From assembly GCA_947568835.1 (NCBI GenBank), contig OX387606.1, forward strand, positions 14,818,001 to 14,882,000: DNA of 64,000 nt, written 5' to 3'. Below the pieces are notes generated by a model that was not told the DNA's origin, did no database searches, and saw only the letters and a program-made list of their open reading frames with translations. The DNA is from Protonemura montana. Its lineage: Eukaryota; Arthropoda; Insecta; Plecoptera; Nemouridae. The first letter of the stretch is position 1. Every line of letters starts with the position of its first letter. The position numbers were made by a program, and so were the translations under genes. Shown here piece after piece: positions 1 through 12,112 of the stretch.

Positions 1-195
1 CAGCGAACAAAGAACAAACAGAATGAAAACGAGTGCTTTGCATTTCTCTGCTCCCTTTGTAAGCCTTGTGCTGTTTTGTCATTGGACTAAAACCCCGAGC
101 ATTTTCATTCCTTAGCGAGCTCAACAGCTTTATCACAACTCTCATTGATTGTTTGGTGGTCGGTTCGTCCTTTGTTTTTAGATCCAGGTAACCGT

Positions 196-208
196 CTGGT
201 GGCGCTAG
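196..208 (+). promoter_or_regulatory. CTCF-like insulator motif
   Basis: The sequence CTGGTGGCGCTAG contains GGTGGCGCT, the most constrained part of the CTCF binding motif in animals. The 5' half of the motif is poorly matched. Similar matches lie at 8714-8727 and 56549-56563. A single motif match is weak evidence; binding is inferred only. Confidence 0.25.
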
Positions 209-741
209 AAATGAGCCGACGCTAATACCTATATCAATTCACATCATTATATGGTGGTCTTATGTTTCCCGATGAGTTAGCGCATTAGCGCAGAGTGCTT
301 TTCTTTGAAAAAAACACTCGCGATATGAAAATCGATCCTTGCGTCGGGAAGGAACAAATTTGCTGATTCGCAGGTAGAAACTACGACGAGCATGATAAGC
401 TGACATTTATGAGCTGGGAGTCAGGCGAAGTATTGTTAATATTTTATGAGATACTACCAGATTAATAAGTGAGGATTTGGCCAACTTAATCAGCTAAATG
501 AATTCCGTTTTTAATATTTATGTATTATTCCTGTCCCTATAATAATTTCACATAGCAGAAATATTCGATTAATATTTCTTTTACATTAACCACTTGGCGT
601 TTTTGCATTTAAATTCTCTTTACACAATAGAAAAAAAACATTTTTTTTTTTTACAAATGAATCATGATATATTGAAGTAAATAGCTCATTCCATCAGAGG
701 CAACGACACAAAAGATTCGTGTTCGCATCGCCAGATGAGTA

Positions 742-827
742 TACGCAGCTCGGAACTGGGTTAATTATGCAGACACGTTGATGTCAGCGTACGCAAATCT
801 ACGCAGCGTACGCACTTGGCATACGCA
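742..827. promoter_or_regulatory. Cluster of five TACGCA motifs
   Basis: The hexamer TACGCA occurs at 742, 790, 800, 809 and 822, all on the plus strand. Two copies sit inside the palindromic core GCGTACGC. Five copies in 86 bases of AT-rich DNA is far above chance. The irregular spacing looks more like a transcription-factor site cluster than a simple tandem repeat. I cannot name the factor. Confidence 0.35.
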
Positions 828-1217
828 GGGCCATATGATAGTGCGTGCACTCACTTTTCTGCCGTCCGAATGACTTGGCAGGGACGTGAGCGGCACGAGC
901 AAAATACCCGACCCTCCGGCCCATGTCTGACGGGATGGGTTTCACAGGATGGTTCCCCGATGTCCGCTATGCTGCTGCCTGCAAACAACTGCTATAGGAT
1001 TTAACTGTTCGTTACTAGAGTAACGATGCTTTCGTCGGTTAGCCCGCGAGACTCGTTTATTATGCTGCGTTCCGTAATAGAAAGGGAGATCGGTTGGTAA
1101 ATTAGAAGTTATAACACACACTTTTATCGCGATCTGAGAAATTAATGGACAGTAGAAATTTTTCAGCGGTTAATTGAAAGCGGGGTTTTTTTTTGCGGTG
1201 GTGGTGCCGTGATTGAA

Positions 1218-1250
1218 GATGGTCTGCTCTGCGGGCTGCATTCAGGGGCT
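1218..1250 (+). repeat. GAGGAGCC-family short repeat, copy 1
   Basis: This segment contains CTGCTCTGCGGGCTGCATT followed by CAGGGGCT. It matches the 3' two thirds of the repeat found three times at 37.57-38.08 kb. It shows that the motif is dispersed and not only a local tandem duplication. The GAGGAGCC start is replaced by a diverged sequence in this copy. Confidence 0.45.
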
Positions 1251-1929
1251 GGGGAAGGAAAATGCATTTGTAGAAATGCTTTTGAACTTAAAGTTCTAAA
1301 CGTCAACAAATCATGCATTTTGCACTCAAAAATCATGCATTGCTTATTATATTTGCCAAGCAGATATCAGGCTTGGTATATTTTGCTTCTCGGTTTTTAC
1401 GATAGTAATTTTAAGATTCTATTTATTTTTATCATTGAATTCAAACAGAATTTTAAGAATTTGCAAATAATTTGTTTGTCAGCATATAAAACATGCAAGA
1501 ATATGTTATGCGAGGCATACATATTGTGTTCATTTTTCCATTTTTAGTGTAAACCTTCAATTTTATTTCGTTTTGGCATAAACAGGTTGATATCAATTAT
1601 AAACCAGACCTCGTACCTTTACTGTTTATCGTTAACGTGCCAGTATTGACTTGCAAGCAGACTCTAGTGCATTTGTGCGTGCAGTCTAACAAAATCTACC
1701 CCCCGTGTATGTATGTGCAGCGTGCATAGCGTACAGCGTAATACTTGCGGTAATTGTATGAGTTGTTACACATGTTTGCGTTTCATGTTCGCTGAACGTG
1801 TTCAGCTGTTTGCTGAATACTAAAATTCTTCAGATTTGTGATTTTAACAAAAGAAATAAAAACTCGAAAGCTAAAATGAATTCGTTTCGGTGGTGAAATT
1901 TCTCAGTTTGATAATAATTCGAAAATAAA

Positions 1930-1980
1930 TTAAATTCCCAGTAAATTCAATTAAATTCCCAGTAAATTCAATTAAATTCA
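1930..1980. repeat. 21-bp tandem repeat, 2.4 copies
   Basis: The unit starts TTAAATTCCCAGTAAATTC and is 21 bases long. Units run 1930-1950 and 1951-1971, identical to each other, followed by a partial third to 1980. Identical units suggest a recent slippage event. The 21-base period also occurs at 31071-31154 with a different unit. Confidence 0.85.
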
Positions 1981-4225
1981 TTTCAAAAATTGCGTTACAC
2001 CAAAGCATCGATGGCAATTGACAAATTATATTACATTTTAAAAAACCTCGCTTGCCATTTAAACGAAAACACATATCCCATGCATGCATCCTCTCAAAAA
2101 CAGTAAATTAGCTCCATTTCTCTGCTACGTCAATGCAAATGACAACCGAATTCGTGAAATATAATGACAATTACAGCACGTGGCTAAATCCCCGTATAAT
2201 CTACTTGCCTCGGGTCAATAGGATCAAGCATGGTTCAATTGATACACCATTGACAAATGACGCTATTACAGTGGATATCGCCGTACCTCAATAGCTGTAA
2301 TTGAAGTGTTAATCTCTGTACCAGGCCATGCGAAGAGCTTTCCTCTGCAGCAATGACGGAAGCTGTTACAGAGACAGCGGCTCTCACGATGAACGGCGCC
2401 TCTCATTCGAACTTTAGACTGCATTATTATATATTTGTTGCCCCCCACACTAAATACTAGCAAGGGAGACTAAGGAAATGAATGGCTTGAAAGTTTGTTT
2501 GTATGCTAATGCAAAGAAAATTACGTAGGTGGATTTACGTTTGGTATTATTCAACGTTGAAGTGCACTCGACGCTGAGGGGTGGCGTGGGTTGTTGTTTT
2601 AACTAAGTGAATTTAGCCAAGGTGCTTGGAGTTATTTTATTGTTGCAAGTGGTGTAGAAATCTCGATTCAAATGCTTCCATATTGTTATGTCAACCGTTT
2701 CTTGTAAATAAAAATAATAAAAAAAAGCTTAGAAAATACAGCGTCGAGTGCTGAAAAGGGTAGGGTTACAAACTCGCTCTATAAGTATGCGACTTGTTCG
2801 ATGTAGAAAACCTGATTGAATGTTTCTTTGCCAGCGAGAGAGGGTAGGGGTTGGGGGGGTTCATAAAATTATATTCAACTAGAGTTCAGACATTTACCAG
2901 GTATTGAAAAAAACGACAATTTTAATAAATTCGAAGAATGAAACGATTCATGTTCCGCTATCGACTCGATTTCAACGTTTTTTCATTTCTAATCATAGCT
3001 TGAACAGCATTTCTTCGGTTTTTTGCATGACGCTTTTTGAACAGTACGTAGACGTGTTATATTTGAGCACCGTCAACTACAAAGGATGTTTCAAACGCTT
3101 GCACCGCCAGTTAGTGTACACTCTACTAGAAGCTTCCACGAAGCCCAGCAACCAGCTTTAGTGCTCCAACAAGAAGTTGACACGACACCCTACCGAGTGT
3201 CCTGCAAATAAAGTTACACACCCAAAACACTTTGTGCCAGGTCCCCACATACGCCCCCTTCCACTTTTCTACGCTCACCTTTCTCATCCTTAATTAAGTT
3301 GATTGGATCAAGTAGGTGGTAGAGAAGCTTTTGTGCAGCACCAAGTAGGCCTTCAGCACCCACGTTTGGGAACACGTTTGGGAGTGATGAGCGTCCAGTT
3401 TTATCATGCTTCTCTCTCTGTATCATGTTTCGAGTTTCTATAGAGACGAAGGCGTCGTGTTGTTGTCGCGGCAAGTTTGTTGCCAATTACGCTTGTCATT
3501 ACGCACCACGCACATTTTCCAAGATTCCATCTCGAGAGGACTTCGTGGCGTTTGAAAATCTTTTGTCCCGGCGACCGGCGACTTGAGCGCGTGCGTACTC
3601 ATCTTTATGTCACTCACTATCGACGGTATGGCGTAGATTTTGTGCGATTCATGCAACTGACTTAAGATCTGCAGTCTTTGTTTTTGTTTTAACAGTCAAA
3701 ATATGCCTTTTTATTAAAACTATAAGCTATATATAGCCATATATAGCTATATATAGAAAAATTCCATGTATTTAAGCATCAGAGAGCACTTCTATAAAAA
3801 ATGGTCGAACTTTATCAGGATTCAAGAATCACAAGAAGTGCTTATAATGGAGCTACAAGCAAAGCAAGATTGTACACATTCTAAGCAATCACAGTTTTCA
3901 CAATACCCAAACAATACTGCCGCTTGACGTATTAAATAACTTACAATCTCCCTGATTTATACTTGATCGGTAGAAATCTCTAGCGATGAATTGCGTTTTA
4001 TATTCCTTCACCTCACTCCTTCAGCTCAACCCCTATGCAATCTTTTCTTTAATGTTCTTAGAGAGAACATCCGGCTTTATCGGGCATACCCCCTTTCGCG
4101 AGCATCGCATGTATATATAGAGAGAGGTTGCTTTTTGGGCAAACTTGTTGCACCTACGTCTCTAGAATCTTACAACTAACTTCAGAGCCGGAGATTACAC
4201 GGTGACTTTCCCCGTAGGCGGCAGA

Positions 4226-4247
4226 ATTATTAATGCAAATTAATAAT
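4226..4247. promoter_or_regulatory. Palindrome carrying a POU octamer
   Basis: ATTATTAAT and its exact reverse complement ATTAATAAT flank GCAA, giving a 9-bp perfect stem with a 4-base loop. The junction spells ATGCAAAT (4233-4240), the classical POU-domain octamer, flanked by TAAT homeodomain cores on both sides. The architecture fits a POU/homeodomain binding site; function is inferred. Confidence 0.4.
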
Positions 4248-5340
4248 CTATCTACCGCACATTGAGCATTCCATAAACCATTAGCGTTCTATTGTCACCT
4301 GCGTACAGCTCGAATTAATTCAACTCCTATCCCTTCCTGCATATCGTTTGCCGTGCTCGCAACAGCTCTTAAGGTCAGTGTGATATTCCACACCGTAATC
4401 CAGCGTTGTGTTTCAAAGCAGAAATTCTAGGCCCGCGTTGCATTATAGATCACATTCATTCACGCTGTTCGTCGAAATGTAATTGGCCTCAAATGCAGCC
4501 GTAACTCCCGCTGGCATTCACCATTCATATTATACTATATAGTGCACTCAAATAGTTTAATTTTGACTGATTACCATTTGATTAGTTTCCCGTGGTTTCC
4601 CTTTGAATTGTTACAGTGAATACGGTGTGAAACATGACGTGAAGCAGTCTGAACACTGAGCGGGACATGTAAGGAACATGTACGAGCTTGCTAGGAGGAT
4701 GCAGGATAAAAGAGTAGGAAGACAATTGATGCCAAAACCGCCTAAATGGCTGTTAACACTGACAAATGTGACAGATTGTGACATTACGCTTTTGTTTCCA
4801 GCGATGGAGTTGTTCCATCTACTTGCGCTTGCTCTGCCAGCTTCACAATGTTGTTTTACAAAGTTGCAAACGTTCACAGTCTTGTTGTAATACCCTCGCT
4901 CCTGTTTCCTGTCAGATTAGTGAATACGCTGCCGGCATTCGTCGCATAGTTTTCCGGAAGTTCACGTATTGTCTTTCTTCTTCTTCCATCTTCATCTTCG
5001 TCCTCCTACACCTCATTCCGCGTCGCTTTATTCCTTTCAATCTTCGTCCTCATCAGCTTGCGGCATTCGTTTTCCTTGTTCTTTCCCGCCCGATACACGT
5101 TAATGCTTTGTTGATCTTCTTTTCCTCATGTATAGTTCCACTTTCAATTTCTACATGTGCAAAAGGAAACGTCGCCAATGTTCTCACGTTCACTCTTTTC
5201 TCAATGATAACTTTACTTACAGTTGCCGAGCGTAACAAGTTTATTTGACTAGATTCAGAAGTCTTACGTTCTCTTTGTGCGAACTGCAGACGAACGAGCA
5301 GCGCGAAGCCTTTCGGCTTCATCTAGCTTTGTGGATCCCT

Positions 5341-5400
5341 TCCCAGTCCCGGTCCTGGTCCCAGTCCCGGTCCCTGTCCCTGTCCCTGTCCCTGTCCCTC
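5341..5400. repeat. Imperfect hexamer microsatellite (TCCCNG)n
   Basis: The tract consists of six-base units such as TCCCAG, TCCCGG, TCCTGG and TCCCTG. It becomes pure GTCCCT repeats in its last 25 bases or so. The purity gradient suggests expansion at the 3' end. A plus-strand ORF that reads it as alternating Ser/Arg and Ser/Leu is a product of the repeat. Confidence 0.9.
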
Positions 5401-5859
5401 GGCCTGCTCCGACGATCCAGTTACATTCCCCAGATGCAAGAGGCTGGATGTGATTTGGTAGCCGTGCGTCTAGGATAATTTTTTCAAGCCCCGGGCTAGG
5501 AGATTCGTATTTCCATCGAGGAGACTCTCAGTGGCTGAACTCGACATTTCCCAGTCAGTTTCTAAGGCTTTTGCCAGTCAGTTTGTTCCATATGTACCAG
5601 CCAGTACATGATTACCTACAGTTGGTCCTTGGTCTTTAAAACGTCGCTCTAATTTACCTCCGTTGTCATCTCACTTTATGAATTCCCTTCCAAATTCATC
5701 GCTTACAAGGGAAGGATATTTGCCGCATGGTCAGAGGCTATAAATATTTTTTATGTGAATACTAAAACTTTGCTGCTCGTGCCCAGGGGTGACATTTATT
5801 TTGCTTAACTGAATTGCAAATTAGTTTAATAAACCAAGTCATATGTTTCTATCAAGACA

Positions 5860-6020
5860 GGCCGCGGCAAGACGCCTGCCTGGACGTCGCCAGCCACCGT
5901 CGCCGTCGGCGTCGGTATTATGGGCCATGTGTGTTTGTGCTGGTGTATGTGTGCGATACGATCGATCTTCACTAAGCCGTCATAGCCGCGGCGTCGTGGT
6001 GGGCGTCGCGGACGGCGTCG
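5860..6020. other. CpG-rich patch with GTCGGCGTCGG motif
   Basis: The patch is rich in GTCGCC and GTCGGCGTC triplet-like words and in CCGCGG, and stands out from AT-rich flanks. Comparable words recur at 19.95, 28.9, 29.3, 36.8 and 39.3 kb. A 72-codon plus-strand frame crosses it but has no recognisable domain. It could be a decayed simple repeat, a CpG-type promoter or a protein-binding cluster; I cannot choose between these. Confidence 0.45.
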
Positions 6021-8519
6021 CTTTTATACAAACTTTACGCTTCATGGGACTCGTACAATAACGTTGATATGATCGTTTAAAGTATTTTTTTTTACGACTA
6101 AATCACAACTTAATTATAGTGCGGGGTGCGGGAGAACCGCACCCATATTTGTTTACATTGGCTCTAATTGCTAATCCGTCACATAAAGTCTTAACAGGGC
6201 GCGGCAATAATGGTCGTTGATTTTATGCCGTGGTGGAGGGTAGGGGGTCTATAGGTGCGGACACACCCAATTGCTGGAATCACGCGAACAGATACAGTTC
6301 TCATCCCTTCGCCTTGTAATGCTATTAGAGGCATTTTAATTCGAAATGTTTACGTACGGAAAATGATTTTAACCAAAGTTTTGCCTATCGTAACTTTGAC
6401 ATTATACTAAACGTATAATAATAATAGGTTCGTTTAACGTGTCTTGCGCATTGCTTTAAATACAATGGCTGACATTTTCACAGCTACTGGCAGTTTGAAA
6501 TAATATTCATATGTCAAAACAGCGGGCCTGACATTTTGACATTATAAATTGTAAACAATAGCGGATGGGAAGATTCGTGTAGTGAGCGCAGAAGAAAATT
6601 TCCATGCAGTTTAGGGGAGGTTTTAATGTGAACCAATGGCGGCTTGCGTGGTGCGTCAAAAAGAAGATACGTTCCAGTTTTCCTGGAAAGGGAAATTTTC
6701 CAGCGTCAGCGTCAGCGTATGAAATGAAACAAAAGCAGGTCTTTTGTACACTAATGAAAATGACAAGTATGTTGTCGGTGGTGGTGCCGGGTTCAGACCA
6801 GTGACAAAATCGTTACGATTTGACTTTTGAAAAATTACGAGCATCTAGATATTACTTGATTTATAAGACCCAACATCGAAATCCTTTTGGAAAAATATTT
6901 CCCAGGGTTTTAATTTAAAAATTTCGTTTAAAAAATGTAATTTATATTCTTAAGAAAAATGGAAGGGAGCGCTTATTTCATACTTTAAAAAAGTCTTTTT
7001 AATGTAACCAGAAACAAAAGGAATCTATTAATTTTCATTTTCAATTTTCTTTAACTCGCGACGTTTGATTACTATTGAGATAATAAAACAAGACTGCAGC
7101 ATTTCAGTTCCATTTGAACGCTGGTCATTAAACTGTGCACACCGCAGAAGCCGGAAAAACTCAAGGAAACTCCACTCGGGCCAGCGCGCGTATTTCCCAA
7201 ACAATTTATTACCCGCTCCAATCTTCCGCTGGAAATTTTAATATGAAAAAGAAGACTTAATACCCTCGGCAAAGATAATATATTTCTTTCTTCTGTCTTT
7301 AAAATAAATGATGTTGACATCAGGTAACTTATATATTTTTGCAGCAGAAAATTTTGATTCTCGTTTTTTCTAGCTAGAAAAGTCTGACTACGCTGAGTAA
7401 ATACTATCATTTACTATCAAAATGTCCCGTTTATCCTTTACCGTGTTATTTTTATCTTACCGCCCCTGCCAAGATAATATTGATAAAAGCGGTACACACA
7501 TTTGTGTAGAGCTAAACTGCATACCAACGAGCTTGGTGCACTTAGTAACTAAAGCAGGTCACTGTGCCAGTCGGTGAACGCTGCTATTGCAAGTATGACT
7601 GCACTTTGTTTGACTTGTGAATTAATAGCAGCGATATGAGTGCAGTATGAAAATGCACTCAAAATTATATTACGTCGTGGCGACAGCAAATCCTCAGGGG
7701 AGGATTCAAGTTAGATGCATTCGGAATCTTGCTCTCTTGGAGTTGATATTTCTGCAAATCTTGTTTATTTCCTACTCGCAAGGAGTGATGAATAATTGTC
7801 AAGAAAACAGGTGACTAAGTGATGAAGATTAAGATTACCTTCTAAGAGTCTGATTTGCACTTGGCATATCAAATTTAATTAATTGGCTGGTCTTCAAGCG
7901 TATCGTAAGTGCAGTCTTTTTTTTTGCTTTATATTCTGAAATTTAAATTATAGATTACAGTTTCAGACAAAAATTTTCAACCGTCGATTTTCGACCAAAG
8001 AAGATAACCAAAAAATGGCTTGGTTTTGACTAACTTTAAAACTAGTCCTGAGAAAACCGAAAAAAATTTCTTGCGAATTTCTATCGGTTCCCTTTCACAG
8101 CCAAAGATTATTGAACAAATTCAAGACAAACCACCATCACCGTTCATTGCAATCGATTGAAAATTCGAAATGTTCAACGTGACTATCACTGGCGTTCCGG
8201 AACCCATTCTTGATTAGCTAGTTTGCACCCCATGACAGATTGGAAACTGTGAGCTACTGACATTTAGGCGATGCCTTCGATACACCACCGAAAATTTAGC
8301 AATCCCTCGAGTTAATTAAGACCACCGATCACGCTCTCTCTCACGATTGGCTTCCAGAGTACAAATTGCATCATTATACGAAATTACATTTAAAATTATT
8401 ATCATGTCAAATTATTAATATCACATTCAAATTACCTCAAATCTGTGTTATTTTATTCCCTTTTGTAACATGTAGAAGATGCATAGAACTGTACTCAGCA
8501 GCAGCAATGAGACGTCACT

Positions 8520-8623
8520 GCTTAGCCAGCAAGTTTTCACAGTCGATTTTGTATGTTAGTTTTGACAATTAATTTTGTGCGTTAGTTTTGACAGTCTATT
8601 TTGTGCTCTAGTATTGAGAAAAA
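8520..8623. repeat. 26-bp tandem repeat, four diverged units
   Basis: Units lie at 8520-8545, 8546-8571, 8572-8597 and 8598-8623. The shared frame is ATTTTGTGCGTTAGTTTTGA followed by CAGTCT. The first and last units are the most diverged, as expected of an old minisatellite. Confidence 0.75.
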
Positions 8624-8713
8624 ATTAGATAACACCTAGGTCTCAGCATCTACAAACTCGATAGGGTCAACACGGTGGCAGTTATTTCTTCGCCCAGAGC
8701 TATTTCGTTTCGG

Positions 8714-8727
8714 CCAACAGATGGCAC
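8714..8727 (+). promoter_or_regulatory. CTCF-like motif
   Basis: CCAACAGATGGCAC differs from the vertebrate CTCF consensus CCASYAGRKGGCRS at one position. This is the best CTCF-type match I found in the window. Occupancy is inference. Confidence 0.3.
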
Positions 8728-9964
8728 ACAAGCTGTAATAAACCTCAGCGTAGACTGTTGAGAGGTTGGTCGGTGGAGCGTCAACCCCCGCAGAGACCCC
8801 ATCGGACTCATCATGAGACTTTGGGAGCCGTAGGGGCCATTCAAGTCCTCATGTTTGTATTCAACGTCATGGGTAGTAACTGTCACGACGGCGGGCAGTC
8901 GTCATTGTTGACAACTGCTTGGCGGTCAGTTTAAACGTTTGGTGAATGAGATTATTTCATTAGAAATGCACTGCGCTAATTCTGATTTAGTGCAAACGTG
9001 TATTCGTGGTGATTTGGAATAATGGGTGGTTTTTTTTAATGTTCATGGGTGGTCGAAATGTTGAGCTCGTCCTCACGGTGTGGGTCGATTGAGGACGTTC
9101 GTTGATGTGTTTCGCTTGCGGGTTTCATGTGATATGAGTCACTCGGTCGTTCGCATCGTAGAGTCGTATGTTTACGGGATTTGCAGATGAGACAGGGCGA
9201 ATCAAGTCGCAATTATTTTTAGTCGGCTAGTGATGTAATAACTGTCATGTTGCTTACTTTATCGACGCGTTGGGCCGTGATCGAGCCGGAAGAAACAAAA
9301 TTTGTACACATGGATCATTTAAACCGCAAACCGTCAAATTCCTGACTCTAATGATTTGCACGTTTTTGTTTTAACTCAGTTTACTTTCAGCAATTTAATT
9401 CAATCTGCTGACGACCGGTTTAGCGTGTTAGAAGCACAGATTTTACCAATTACGTTAAGTAAAACTGCGCTTGGTCATGTATTGTCACGTTAGCCACTAC
9501 CCTGACCTCTTAGTACCTAGAGTTCTGTTCGGGATAAAGGTTAACGGGATTTAAGTTAGTACCACAGCTCTTATCCCCTATCTGTCAACCTGACGGCAAC
9601 ATGGATTAGAGGAGAAATCCTGTTCTTGTTTTCCAATCTTGGTGGTCATGGTGACCTTGATTCTGTTCATTAGAAGTGACTACCTGCCAGAACCGGTTAC
9701 CCTTCTTCCTTGACAGGCTAGACTATGCTTATCATCATCCTCATCATACCCGCGTATATTCCTGCTTTTATTAGACCAGTGTCGCGATCCCATTGTCAAA
9801 ACATTGCGTCGTTAAATAAATACCAGAAATCAATTGATCAGTCGATCGATTTTGCAGAACGCACTTAACATATCTGTGTTTCTTCTTGGACATTCTCGTT
9901 CGGTTCCTTATTCAGAAGATGACATTTTTTTGTATTGAAAGTTATTTGAAATTTCTTACTTCAG

Positions 9965-10120
9965 TTGTGTATCATTTTAACAAGACGTCAGAAAATGAAA
10001 GCTAAAGAGTTACTCTTTAAGATGAATTCTCTTCGTCCTATGCTAAGCACGTTTTGCAGAACCCACAGAAAACGTCTTCACGACAATCCGTTAAACACCA
10101 ATATTTTCTGCGTTGCGCTT
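9965..10120 (+). other. Weak candidate internal exon
   Basis: A pyrimidine-rich acceptor (TTTCTTACTTCAG) ends at 9964 and a donor-like GTAAGTGTC starts at 10121. The 156 bases between them are open for 52 codons, starting LCIILTRRQKMK, with no known domain. The donor has CTT rather than CAG before GTAAGT. A spacer of this length is often open by chance, so this is weak. Confidence 0.12.
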
Positions 10121-11140
10121 GTAAGTGTCAGAATCCCGAGACATGCTCGTCGTTGTTTCTTGAGGTCGCCCTTTCGAGATTTCACAGCGCAGTTTCGCAG
10201 ACAGGGCACGTACATGAGTGTGTGCCCCCTCGGTCTCAAAGCAAAGAGCAACACTCGTATTTGGTTTCCAAAATGGTTCCTCTACTTTCGGATTCATTAC
10301 AATTAAACGAAAAAGATTTGGCTTTCGGATGAACAGTTCTCAAAAAAAGTGCGGATGTGAGCAAAATTTTTATGTAAGATGTTAGTGAAAGCTATAACAG
10401 AGCGGCAGTGATGTATGATAATACTATCAAAATATGATTTATAAATATCCTCACAAAAGTGTTTTTTTTTCGTACATATAACAGCGTAAGAGTACGTTTT
10501 GTTGGAATTCCTCCAAGCTGCTTATATAGTTATATACAGTACTACCCATTTTTAGCCTTAAGCTCCGCGATGTCTCTATGTCGTGATTGGAGCTATTCCA
10601 AAAATCAGCCCATGAATGTGGTGATACTCATTTTTATCCGAATGCTCCGAAATTAAAAACAACCCACCGCTTACTCGAGGAGCAAAATTATGCTCCCCCT
10701 GGTACAAATTTGCACGCGTTGTGCCGCCAACATTTTAATGGCTCAGGAGTCGTTCGCAGCGTTCAATTTGAGATGCGATAGTCGCTCACCAAGTGGTGCT
10801 ACACTTAAAACACGCTCGGGTGAATTTTCGATGACGTTGCAGTCCATTGTGCGAGCGAGAACCCTGCTGAGTGAATGACGAAGCCACCGACCAACCATCG
10901 GCACATGCACGTTGCATAATAAAGTGTACATCTTGAGAGGGATTTACTTCGAGCCTCTGACTCGACAGTTCTCAAGTTTTGCTGTGATTTCGGCGTCCTT
11001 CGTAGCGCGCGCGTCAGCGTCGCGACGCGGATAGCTAGCTGATTGGTTTTTCACAATGCACGCTCAAAAGGCGCGGCTAAGGGCCAATGATTATCGGCGT
11101 CACAATCTGTGCACGAAAAGCGTGACAAGAGGGCGGGTGA

Positions 11141-11160
11141 GGGGGGGGGGGGGGGGGGGG
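11141..11160. repeat. G20 homopolymer
   Basis: This is an uninterrupted run of twenty G on the plus strand. It is one of five G/C runs of 18 or more in this window. It can form G-quadruplex structures, and its length is likely polymorphic or uncertain in the assembly. Confidence 0.95.
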
Positions 11161-12077
11161 CTATTCCTTTCTCTACACAAGTAAAGGACAGAAACAAGCA
11201 TATTGTGTTAGGCGACAAACGCCGAACGACAATCAATAGGTTTCCGAACATCAAATGAGTCCTCCACTTCAAGTTATATAGTCACTCTTAAATTGACTAT
11301 GCCTATCGGTAGAAATCTCTGTCCTCTTTGTGTTCGATCGCACCCTTTGTTGCTTTTTCTGTACTGGCTTATATAATAAATGACTTCCGGACAGGCGATA
11401 CTATGACGTATAAAGACTTGAGAAAAAACGTAATTAAGGGAAGTGCTCTTAAAGTTAACTGAACTCGTATCTATTGGAGCGAAGGTTGGCCTTGGAGTAT
11501 GTCCTTGAGCTGTGATTGGTCCAATGGCAGATGGGTTAATACGGAGACGGGCAAATCAGAGTTGCTATGCCGAGTATCGAATAACTAAATAGTTGTTTTC
11601 AACTGCAGTTAATTTGACTTAAATTAAGCCCACCAATAATGAAAAGTACGTTTGCGCGGTGGACGCAGAATTTGGCGCAGTGCTTCGTCACTCGACTTAA
11701 ATTAGTTTGTTAAAATGTACTCTGCATCGTCGTTAGTGCACACTAGGCGAGAAGTAATGTGTCTAGCGCGTACGGTACCGTGAAACCTGCATCCATTGCA
11801 TCTTAACAGCATCGGCGTTGCGATTTTCTTCTTTGTATAGATGTGCGGCGATAAAGTAGTGAAGACGCCCTCTTGCCAGGCTCCATATGAATATTATAAA
11901 TGTACATATATTATGTATTCGACGTAATTCTGTGTTAAAGCTCCACTTAATATCCTGCATATGGCTACTCTAATATTACTATCTCCGAAAAAAAATGAAA
12001 ACTGGCTCTAAAATATTATTGGGTAAAAAGTTTCCAATACTGTGTGATTAAAACATATATCTTGATCCTGTGCCCCT

Positions 12078-12078
<1 letters not shown>

Positions 12079-12110
<32 letters not shown>
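12079..12110. repeat. C32 homopolymer
   Basis: A run of thirty-two C, the longest G/C run here. It makes a spurious proline-rich frame. Just downstream, at about 12180-12207, there is a short AT/T tract. Confidence 0.95.

Positions 12111-12112
<2 letters not shown>

Larger units (their letters stand above)
1..5240. other. Non-coding stretch, mostly unique sequence
   Basis: I see no gene here. Open frames are short and have no recognisable domain. The longest runs from 4778 to 5248 on the plus strand (156 codons); it is rich in leucine, serine and phenylalanine and looks like a chance frame through pyrimidine-rich DNA. The stretch has a perfect POU octamer (ATGCAAAT) at 2133-2140 and another in the palindrome at 4226-4247. 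It also has an AT palindrome at 3725-3750 and a pyrimidine tract ending in an acceptor-like CAG near 4918 that has no convincing donor after it. The motif cluster and small repeats are listed separately. Confidence 0.6.
5250..8515. other. Non-coding stretch with a CpG-rich patch
   Basis: No gene is recognised. At 5540-5590 the phrase CCAGTCAGTTT occurs twice, 27 bases apart. A CpG-rich patch at 5860-6020 is listed separately. A short CAGCGT triplet run lies near 6710. The rest is unique AT-rich sequence with no repeat I can see. Confidence 0.55.
8624..12078. other. Non-coding stretch
   Basis: No gene is recognised apart from a weak exon candidate at 9965-10120. A CpG-rich run with CGCGCGCGTCAGCGTCGCGACG elements lies near 11005-11033, and a G20 run follows at 11141. 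Other open frames are short and unremarkable. Confidence 0.55.

Noticed and set aside
4778-5248. Longest open frame in the window, 156 codons, hydrophobic
   Set aside because: No domain, no clear start context, crosses pyrimidine-rich DNA, and other frames are also open nearby. This length is expected by chance somewhere in 64 kb.
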